DNA of 11,309 bases from an uncultured Gemmatimonadota bacterium (GTDB lineage: Bacteria; Gemmatimonadota; Gemmatimonadetes; Gemmatimonadales; GWC2-71-9). Where the stretch lies: NCBI GenBank assembly GCA_946887295.1, contig CAMPKP010000121.1, positions 1 through 11,309 of the forward strand. The letters are read 5' to 3'. Below the pieces are notes generated by a model. The model was given only the letters and a program-made list of their open reading frames with translations. It was not told the DNA's origin and did no database searches. Positions 6,138 to 11,309 of this stretch are shown in pieces. The first letter of the stretch is position 1. The number at the start of each line of letters is the position of its first letter. The position numbers and the translations under genes are program-made.

Positions 6138-7361
6138 ATGAAGCGAGTCGCACTGTTGTGCTTGGGTCTGGCGTTAGGCGCGGCGCAGGCCGCCGAAGCC
6201 CAGCTCACGATGCAGATGAGCAACGGCTGGAGCTTCACTTTCGCCGGCAACGTGAACGCGTTCGCCGTGTATGACGACGTGAGCGAGGGCGGCATCGCCG
6301 CCACCCCGGGTGGCATCGTGGGAGCGGGTGATGCGCTCGGTGGAAAGGGAGCGTTCGGGATCCGCACCGGCCTGCTGCCGGCCTTCGCGGTACTGGACGC
6401 CAAGGGCAAGGAAGGGGAGACCGATCTCGGGGTGCACTTCGGGTTCGCGCCCCAGATCCAGTGCTCGTACACCGGCGGTCAGAATCCCAGCGCGGGCGGA
6501 CAGGGCCACGACTGCTTCGGGGCCCAGATCGACATGCGTCAGGTCTTCCTGACCGTGGGCGGGAGCTGGGGTCAGATCCTCGCCGGCCGCGAGCTCGGCC
6601 TCTTCGGCCGCCAGGCCATCCTGAACGACCAGACCCTGTTCGGCGTCGGCGCGACCGGCGGTCCGGACGGCGGCGGCACGACCCTCGGCCGCATCGGCTT
6701 CGGCTACATCTATCCGCAGTTCAAGGCGCAGATGACGTACTCGACGGTGGCCGGTCGTCCGGCCCAGCTGTCGATCGGTATCTTCCAGCCCGCCACCAAC
6801 CCGCCCTACACGACGGTGCAGCTGCCGCGCGTCGAGGCGGAGGGCGTCTGGAGCGCCGGCAACACCAAGGTCTGGGTCGGCGCACTGGCCCAGAGCAACA
6901 AGACCCCCGACGTCGGCGGCGCCTCTGAAAACGCCTTCGCCTGGGGCGGCAACGCGGGCGTCCGCTTCGGCACGCCGGTATTCTCGGTGACGGCCTCCGG
7001 CTACTACGGCAAGGGCATCGGGACCACGCTGATGTTCCTCAACGGCACCGCTGGAACCGGTCTCGGCGGCGACGACCTCCGCAAGTCGCTGGGCGGGTAC
7101 GGCCAGGTCACGGTGACCCCGGCCAACAGCAAGGTCACGCTCGCGGGCAGCTGGGGCATCAGCATCCTCGATGCCGCGGACGCCGACCTGGTGGACTTCA
7201 AGACCAAGAACTGGCTGGCGTCGGGCGGGATCTACTTCCAGGCCACCAAGTCCCTCAAGGTCGTCGGCGAGTTCAACTACGCCGTCACCGAGGACGACGT
7301 GGACGCGACCGACAAGAACAAGGAGATCGCCCCGGCATTCGGTCTGATGCTGTTCTTCTGA
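6138..7361 (+). CDS. Outer-membrane porin-like beta-barrel protein
   Basis: This 407-residue protein has a signal peptide MKRVALLCLGLALGAAQAAEA (1-21). The mature chain is a succession of alternating hydrophobic/polar strands, for example WSFTFAGNVNAFAVYDD (31-47), VFLTVGGSWGQILAGRELGL (136-155), VKVW-like strands around 240-252, and SVTASGYYGKG (283-293). It ends in Phe-Phe, the C-terminal aromatic signal of proteins inserted by the BAM machinery. The segment GQILAGRELGLFGRQAIL (145-162) resembles the conserved region of Gram-negative general porins, where it precedes the constriction loop. Two cysteines (C109, C126) flank a Gly-rich loop and may form a disulfide. It probably forms a diffusion channel for small solutes, perhaps the substrate of the dehydrogenase encoded two genes upstream. 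A strong terminator follows 22 bp after the stop. Confidence 0.8.
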   Translation: MKRVALLCLGLALGAAQAAEAQLTMQMSNGWSFTFAGNVNAFAVYDDVSEGGIAATPGGIVGAGDALGGKGAFGIRTGLLPAFAVLDAKGKEGETDLGVHFGFAPQIQCSYTGGQNPSAGGQGHDCFGAQIDMRQVFLTVGGSWGQILAGRELGLFGRQAILNDQTLFGVGATGGPDGGGTTLGRIGFGYIYPQFKAQMTYSTVAGRPAQLSIGIFQPATNPPYTTVQLPRVEAEGVWSAGNTKVWVGALAQSNKTPDVGGASENAFAWGGNAGVRFGTPVFSVTASGYYGKGIGTTLMFLNGTAGTGLGGDDLRKSLGGYGQVTVTPANSKVTLAGSWGISILDAADADLVDFKTKNWLASGGIYFQATKSLKVVGEFNYAVTEDDVDATDKNKEIAPAFGLMLFF

Positions 7362-7383
7362 TCGGGTCGGTGTTTCGCAGTCT

Positions 7384-7418
7384 CCGGCGGCCTCCTCAGG
7401 GAGGCCGCCGGTTCTTTT
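7384..7418 (+). terminator. Strong Rho-independent terminator after the porin gene
   Basis: A perfect 12-bp GC-rich stem (7384-7395 with 7400-7411) closes a TCAG loop and is followed directly by TTCTTTT. This separates the dehydrogenase/porin region from the lipA-pdh region. Confidence 0.9.
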
Positions 7419-7434
7419 GCACCCCTGGCCCCGT

Positions 7435-7440
7435 TACATT
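7435..7440 (+). promoter_or_regulatory. Possible -10 element for the lipoprotein/lipA/pdh operon
   Basis: TACATT (four of six to TATAAT) lies just after the porin terminator and 50 bp before the lipoprotein start. No clear -35 is present at 17 bases. Placement is sensible because a new transcript must begin between 7419 and 7490 to serve the downstream genes, but the match is weak. Confidence 0.25.
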
Positions 7441-7489
7441 CCGGCGCCCGTCGATCAGTCCTTCTTCCCTTACGCGAGGCGCTCCGCCG

Positions 7490-7930
7490 ATGCGCTCCTC
7501 CGCCCGCCTGGCCCTGTGCATGTTGGCCGCGTGCAGCAATGCACCGCTGGCGACGACTCTGACCTCCACGAGTCCGTCTCCGGCCCCGGACGTGTTCCAG
7601 TGTGCCCGGGACCAGCTCAAGGCCCTGCGGTTCGACCAGACCTCGGTCGACGTGGACGCCCGGCGCGTGACGGCGCGGCGGTTCGACGACAAGGCCCGCC
7701 GCCCCGACGTGCAGTTCCGGCGGATGGTCGACCGCATCGAAGTCGAGGCCGTTCCGTCGGAGGACGGAGCGACGCAGCTCGAAGTCCTCGCCCGCACCTT
7801 CGGGGAGTACACCACGCAGCGGGGACCGACCGAGAACGAGGAGAAGGCCTCGGAGGGCGTGCTGGCCGCCGCCCAGGCCGTCGTGCAGAAGTGCAGCCAG
7901 CCGGTGGATTCCACCTCCATCCCGGGCTAG
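7490..7930 (+). CDS. Small putative lipoprotein of unknown function
   Basis: This 146-residue protein has an N-terminal lipobox LAAC with the lipidated Cys at position 15, so it should be anchored in a membrane after processing by Lgt and LspA. A Ser/Thr/Pro-rich linker (16-34) follows, then a compact domain of about 100 residues beginning FQCARDQLKALRFD and ending in a helix, AAAQAVVQKC. The two mature cysteines (C38, C135) bracket this domain and may form a disulfide. The middle has alternating charged strands such as DRIEVEAVP and TQLEVLARTF. I do not recognise the family. The start at 7490 is chosen for the lipobox; GAGG at 7476-7479 is a weak ribosome site. It lies 45 bp before lipA on the same strand and may share its transcript, but no functional link to lipoate is evident. 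Confidence 0.7.
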   Translation: MRSSARLALCMLAACSNAPLATTLTSTSPSPAPDVFQCARDQLKALRFDQTSVDVDARRVTARRFDDKARRPDVQFRRMVDRIEVEAVPSEDGATQLEVLARTFGEYTTQRGPTENEEKASEGVLAAAQAVVQKCSQPVDSTSIPG

Positions 7931-7975
7931 CTTTCGCCGATCGAAGGACGATCCGCGATTCCGGAGAGTGAGCGA

Positions 7976-8899
7976 GTGGCGGTTCCGCTGGTACAACTGA
8001 CCCGCTCGGCGTCCAGCACGCCGGACGGCCCCTCCCCCGCCGCCCCGGCGCCGGCACGCAAGCCATCCTGGCTCAAGGTGAAGGCGCCCGGCGGCCCCAA
8101 CTACGCGCACATCAAGACCCTGATGCGCGAGCTGGGCCTCCACACCGTCTGCGAAGAGGCGCGCTGCCCCAACATCGGGGAGTGCTGGGAGCACAAGGCC
8201 GCCACTTTCATGATCCTGGGCGACGTGTGCACCAGGAACTGCACCTACTGCGCCGTCTCGCACGGCACGCCCCGGGCGTTCGACCCCCTGGAGCCGGTGA
8301 GGCTGGCCGAGGCGGTCGAACGGATGGGACTGGCACACGTCGTGATCACGTCGGTGGACCGGGACGACCTTCCCAACGGGGGCGCCGAGGCGTTCGCCGG
8401 GTGCATCACGGAGATCCGGCGGCGGCTCCCGAAGACGACGGTCGAGGTGTTGATCCCCGACTTCAAGGGCTCGGAGCGCGCGCTGCGGATCGTGATGGAC
8501 GCCCGCCCCGACATCCTGAACCACAATCTGGAGACGGCGGAGCGGCTCTACCGGCTGGCCCGGCCGGGCGGCCGCTACGAGCGAGCGCTCGAGCTGCTGG
8601 TCCGCGCGCGAGGCATGGTGCCCGACGGGCTCACCAAGTCGGGGATCATCCTCGGCATGGGCGAGGAATGGGACGAGCTGCTGGTCTGCATGCGCGACCT
8701 CCGGCGAAGCGACGTGGACATCCTGACGCTGGGGCAGTACCTCCGACCCTCCGCGGGCCACCTGCCGGTGGCGCGCTACTACACCCCCGACGAGTTCGCC
8801 GAGCTGCGCGAGATCGGACTGGACATGGGATTCACCCACGTGCAGTCCAGCCCGCTCACGCGCTCCTCGTACCACGCCTGGGAGCAGGTGAGAGCCTGA
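7976..8899 (+). CDS. lipA: Lipoyl synthase
   Basis: This 307-residue radical SAM enzyme inserts two sulfur atoms into the octanoyl chain carried on lipoyl domains, producing the lipoyl cofactor in the cytoplasm. All signatures are present: the auxiliary-cluster motif CX4CX5C (C59, C64, C70 in CEEARCPNIGEC), the radical SAM motif CX3CX2C (C85, C89, C92 in CTRNCTYC), the GMGE segment, and the C-terminal RSSY (296-299) whose serine binds the auxiliary cluster. Length is normal. The first 28 residues are Ala/Pro/Ser-rich and variable; the conserved family start is KPSWLKVK (29-36). The GTG start at 7976 has GGAG at 7963-7966. Its TGA overlaps the ATG of E1 alpha by one base (TGATG), so the two are translationally coupled. 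Its lipoylation target in this operon is the E2 subunit encoded at the right edge. Confidence 0.97.
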   Translation: MAVPLVQLTRSASSTPDGPSPAAPAPARKPSWLKVKAPGGPNYAHIKTLMRELGLHTVCEEARCPNIGECWEHKAATFMILGDVCTRNCTYCAVSHGTPRAFDPLEPVRLAEAVERMGLAHVVITSVDRDDLPNGGAEAFAGCITEIRRRLPKTTVEVLIPDFKGSERALRIVMDARPDILNHNLETAERLYRLARPGGRYERALELLVRARGMVPDGLTKSGIILGMGEEWDELLVCMRDLRRSDVDILTLGQYLRPSAGHLPVARYYTPDEFAELREIGLDMGFTHVQSSPLTRSSYHAWEQVRA

Positions 8900-9915
8900 T
8901 GGCGACGACCGCCCGCACCCGCCCCCGCCCCCGCGGCGGGCTCGACCCCGAGCGCGCCGACCTCTACCGGCACTGGCTCCGGCAGATGCTCCTGATCCGG
9001 CGGTTCGAGGAGAAGGCCGGTGAGGCCTACAGCCTCGGCAAGATCGGTGGCTTCTGCCACCTCTACATCGGACAGGAGGCGGTGGCGGTCGGGAGCCTCG
9101 CCGCGCTCGGCGCGGACGACTACATCACCTGCTCCTACCGGGAGCACGGCCACGCCCTGGCCCGCGGCATGACCCCGCGGACCGTGATGGCCGAGCTGTT
9201 CGGCAAGGCGGCCGGCTCCTCCAAGGGCAAGGGCGGGTCGATGCACCTGTTCGACGCCTCTCTCGGCTTTCTGGGCGGCCACGGCATCGTCGGCGGACAC
9301 ATCCCGCTGGCCACCGGCATGGCGTTCGCCGCGAAGTACCGGGGCACGAAGCAGGTGGCCGTGTGCTATTTCGGCGAGGCGGCGGTGAACAACGGCGCCT
9401 TCCACGAGGCGCTCAACATGGCGGCGCTCTGGAAGCTGCCCGTGATCTACCTGTGCGAGAACAACCGCTACGGGATGGGCACGGCGCTCGAGCGGGCCAG
9501 CGCGATCTACGACATATCGGAGCGCGCCTCGTCCTACGACATGGCCAACGAGGTGGTGGATGGCCAGGACGTCCTGATCATGCACGCCGCGATGGAGCGC
9601 GCGGTGCAGCGGGCCCGCACCGACAAGGTGCCCACGCTGCTCGAGGTGCGCACCTACCGCTTCATGGGCCACTCCATGTCGGACCCGATCCACGGCCACT
9701 ACCGCACGAAGGAGGAGGTCGAGGACCAGCGCAAGCGCGACCCGATCGCCATGTGGTCGCAGCGGCTCATCGCCCAGGACCTCATGGACGAGGCCGGCGT
9801 GAGGGCGCTGGACAAGGAGGTCATCCAGGAGGTGGAGGACGCGTATCAGTTCGCGGATCAGGCTCCCGATCCGGAGGCGGAGGAGCTCTACCGGGACGTG
9901 TATGCGGACGCGTGA
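8899..9915 (+). CDS. pdhA: Pyruvate dehydrogenase E1 component, alpha subunit
   Basis: This 338-residue thiamine diphosphate-binding subunit of a 2-oxoacid dehydrogenase most like pyruvate dehydrogenase decarboxylates the 2-oxoacid together with E1 beta. Visible landmarks are RRFEEKAGEAYSLGKIGGFCHLY-type N-terminus (34-56, described in part), the IGQEAV segment (57-62), YREHGH (80-85), KGKGGSMH (109-116), and the cofactor motif, which reads FGEAAVNNG (158-166) followed 26 residues later by ENN (187-189). The family motif is GDG-X25-30-NN; here Asp and Gly are replaced by Glu160 and Ala161, while the NN end is intact. The loop GHSMSDP (257-263) and YRTKEEV are conserved. It starts in the TGATG overlap with lipA, with AGGTGA seven bases upstream. 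Branched-chain or acetoin dehydrogenase E1 alpha is an alternative, but GHSMSDP and the partner E1 beta favour pyruvate. Confidence 0.93.
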   Translation: MATTARTRPRPRGGLDPERADLYRHWLRQMLLIRRFEEKAGEAYSLGKIGGFCHLYIGQEAVAVGSLAALGADDYITCSYREHGHALARGMTPRTVMAELFGKAAGSSKGKGGSMHLFDASLGFLGGHGIVGGHIPLATGMAFAAKYRGTKQVAVCYFGEAAVNNGAFHEALNMAALWKLPVIYLCENNRYGMGTALERASAIYDISERASSYDMANEVVDGQDVLIMHAAMERAVQRARTDKVPTLLEVRTYRFMGHSMSDPIHGHYRTKEEVEDQRKRDPIAMWSQRLIAQDLMDEAGVRALDKEVIQEVEDAYQFADQAPDPEAEELYRDVYADA

Positions 9916-9973
9916 CGCTACCCTGCGCGGCGACGGCGGGCGCGGAACCAGCCGGATCGGGAGCTGATCGAAG

Positions 9974-10963
9974 ATGGCCGTCGTCACCTACCGCGACGCG
10001 TTGAACCAGGCTCTCCGCGAGGAGATGCAGCGCGACCCCGACGTGTTCCTCATGGGTGAAGAGGTCGGGGTCTACCAGGGCGCGTACAAGGTGAGCCGCG
10101 GGCTGCTCGACGAGTTCGGTCCCATGCGGGTGGTGGACACACCCATCACGGAGCTCGGCTTCGCGGGCGTCGGCGTGGGGGCCGCGATGGTGGGCCTTCG
10201 CCCGGTCGTCGAGTTCATGACCTGGAACTTCGCGCTGCTCGCCATCGACCAGCTGGTCAACTCCGCGGCCAAGATGCGCTACATGTCGGGAGGCCAGGTG
10301 GGCGTGCCGGCGGTCTTCCGCGGTCCCGGGGGCTCGGCGCTGCAGCTGGCCTCCCAGCACTCCCAGGCCTTCGAGAGCTACTACGCGCACGTGCCCGGGC
10401 TCAAGGTGGTCATGCCGGCGACGCCCGCGGACGCCAAGGGCCTGCTCAAGAGCGCGATCCGGAGCGACGACCCGATCGTGTTCATCGAGGGCGAGATGCT
10501 CTACAACACCAAGGGTGAGGTTCCGGAAGGCGAGCACGTGGTCCCGCTCGGGCAGGCCGACGTGAAGCGGAGCGGTGGCGACGTCACCATCGTGTGCCAC
10601 TCCAAGACCGTCTCGATCGCCTTGAAGGCCGCGGAGGACCTGGCCGGCGAAGGCATCGAGGCGGAGGTCGTGGATCTGCGCACCATCCGCCCTCTCGATT
10701 CGGAGACCGTGCTGAGCTCGGTCGCGCGGACCCACCGCTGCGTGGTGGCCGAGGAAGGGTGGCCGTTCGCCGGGGTCGGTGCGCAGGTGGTCGACACCAT
10801 CCAGCGCGAGATCTTCGACGAGCTCGACGCGCCCGTCCTCCGGGTGACGGGCGCCGACGTCCCCATGCCGTACAACAAGTACCTGGAGCGCGCCGCCAAG
10901 GTGGATGCGGTGAAGATCGTGTCGGCGGTCAACCAGGTCCTGTACCGGGAAAGCGGCCAATGA
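9974..10963 (+). CDS. pdhB: Pyruvate dehydrogenase E1 component, beta subunit
   Basis: This 329-residue partner of the E1 alpha chain completes the thiamine-dependent decarboxylase, which also acetylates the lipoyl group on E2. Family signatures are YRDALNQALREEM (6-18), GEEVGVYQGAYKVSRGLL (28-45), PMRVVDTPITE (50-60) with E60 at the position that activates the thiamine ring, FRGPGG, and near the C-terminus the segment VPMPYNKYLE. Length is typical for the short alpha/beta-type E1 of bacteria and mitochondria. It starts at ATG 9974, 58 bp after E1 alpha, with GGGAG about ten bases ahead. Its stop codon overlaps the E2 start in ATGA, which supports coupled synthesis of E1 beta and E2. Nothing looks broken or unusual. 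Confidence 0.96.
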   Translation: MAVVTYRDALNQALREEMQRDPDVFLMGEEVGVYQGAYKVSRGLLDEFGPMRVVDTPITELGFAGVGVGAAMVGLRPVVEFMTWNFALLAIDQLVNSAAKMRYMSGGQVGVPAVFRGPGGSALQLASQHSQAFESYYAHVPGLKVVMPATPADAKGLLKSAIRSDDPIVFIEGEMLYNTKGEVPEGEHVVPLGQADVKRSGGDVTIVCHSKTVSIALKAAEDLAGEGIEAEVVDLRTIRPLDSETVLSSVARTHRCVVAEEGWPFAGVGAQVVDTIQREIFDELDAPVLRVTGADVPMPYNKYLERAAKVDAVKIVSAVNQVLYRESGQ

Positions 10964-11309
10964 GCACCAAGGTCGTCATGGAGGCCCTGTCCCCCACGAT
11001 GGAGGAAGGGCGACTCGTCGAGTGGAAGAAGCAGGAGGGCGACGCGATCGCGGTGGGAGACGTGCTCGCCGAGGTGGAGACCGACAAGGCGGTGATGGAG
11101 CTGGTCGCCCGGGCGGGCGGCACCCTGCTCAAGCAGGTGGTGCCCGCGGGCACCACGGTGCCGGTGTCGGAGCTGGTGGCCGTCATCGGAGAGCCGGGCG
11201 AGAAGGTCGAGGCGCCCGCGAGTGCCGCGCCGGCCCGCGAGACGACACCGGCCCGCGAGACGACACCGGCCCGCGAGACGACACCGGCCCGGAAGCCCGC
11301 ACCCGAGGC
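10960..11309 (+). CDS. pdhC: Pyruvate dehydrogenase E2 (dihydrolipoamide acetyltransferase), N-terminal part
   Basis: The gene runs off the right edge; 116 codons are visible. Residues 2-80 are a complete lipoyl domain: KVVMEALSPTMEEG (4-17), then the hairpin VETDKAVMEL (39-48) with K43 as the lipoylated lysine. This swinging arm carries the acetyl group from E1 to the acetyltransferase core. After the domain comes an Ala/Pro/Glu-rich flexible linker containing three identical copies of ARETTP (92-109). The peripheral-subunit-binding and catalytic domains should follow outside the window. The ATG overlaps the E1 beta stop by four bases. LipA, encoded three genes upstream, would complete the cofactor on K43. 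An E2 of another 2-oxoacid complex is possible in principle, but the E1 pair points to pyruvate. Confidence 0.95.
   Translation, partial: MSTKVVMEALSPTMEEGRLVEWKKQEGDAIAVGDVLAEVETDKAVMELVARAGGTLLKQVVPAGTTVPVSELVAVIGEPGEKVEAPASAAPARETTPARETTPARETTPARKPAPE
11233..11286 (+). repeat. Three perfect tandem copies of an 18-bp unit in the E2 linker
   Basis: The unit GCCCGCGAGACGACACCG occurs three times without a mismatch and a fourth partial copy (GCCCG) follows. It is in frame and encodes ARETTP each time. Identity at synonymous positions indicates recent slippage or unequal exchange, in a linker where length is tolerated. Confidence 0.97.

Noticed and set aside
7277..8875. Long antisense frame (over 500 codons) across the porin end, lipoprotein and lipA
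   Set aside because: It is antisense to three well-supported genes, crosses the strong terminator, and its product is Arg/Gly/His-rich without domains. This is a codon-bias shadow, as are the similar antisense frames at 4732-6042, 8779-9987 and 9821-10960.

Overview
This is a GC-rich (by eye mid-to-high 60s percent, not counted), densely coded segment of a Gram-negative (diderm) bacterial chromosome. The diderm call rests on an outer-membrane beta-barrel protein, a lipoprotein and several periplasmic proteins. Signal peptides ending in -AQ or -GQ, a sulfocyanin-type cupredoxin and the mix of PQQ enzyme, porin and OFA transporter remind me of Gemmatimonadota. Methylomirabilota/Rokubacteria or Acidobacteriota-like lineages cannot be excluded. 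I see no IS element, integrase, tRNA, rRNA, CRISPR array or other sign of recent transfer.

Region 1 (1-1772) holds the end of an upstream gene, a secreted TlpA-type thioredoxin-fold protein with a long beta-rich N-terminus, and on the opposite strand a sulfocyanin-like blue copper protein. The last two converge and overlap by 77 bp at their 3' ends. Region 2 (1847-3546) is an OFA-family major facilitator transporter followed by a 45-residue single-helix protein that matches the 'MFS transporter small subunit' type; the small gene is easily missed. Region 3 (3547-3888) is a 342-bp non-coding leader with a possible promoter and a run of compact hairpins. It precedes region 4 (3889-7418): a periplasmic PQQ-dependent alcohol dehydrogenase whose active site carries the extra aspartate linked to lanthanide use, a small Trp-rich secreted protein of unknown function, and an outer-membrane porin-like protein closed by a very strong terminator.

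Region 5 (7490 to the right edge) begins with a small lipoprotein and then a tightly packed set: lipoyl synthase (lipA), pyruvate dehydrogenase E1 alpha, E1 beta and the start of the E2 lipoyl acyltransferase. Stop/start overlaps (TGATG between lipA and E1 alpha, ATGA between E1 beta and E2) support an operon in which the enzyme that builds the lipoyl cofactor is made together with the complex that needs it.

Regions 1-4 read as a cell-envelope oxidation theme: a porin to admit substrate, a quinoprotein to oxidise it, a cupredoxin that might carry electrons, a thiol-disulfide protein, and an inner-membrane carrier of the organic-anion-transporting OFA type. No cytochrome c acceptor and no PQQ biosynthesis gene lies in the window, so the functional link is inference. 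The most unusual points are the dehydrogenase/orphan/porin cassette, the two-part OFA transporter, a cupredoxin with Glu in place of the axial Met, and an E1 alpha whose GDG metal-binding motif reads GEA.
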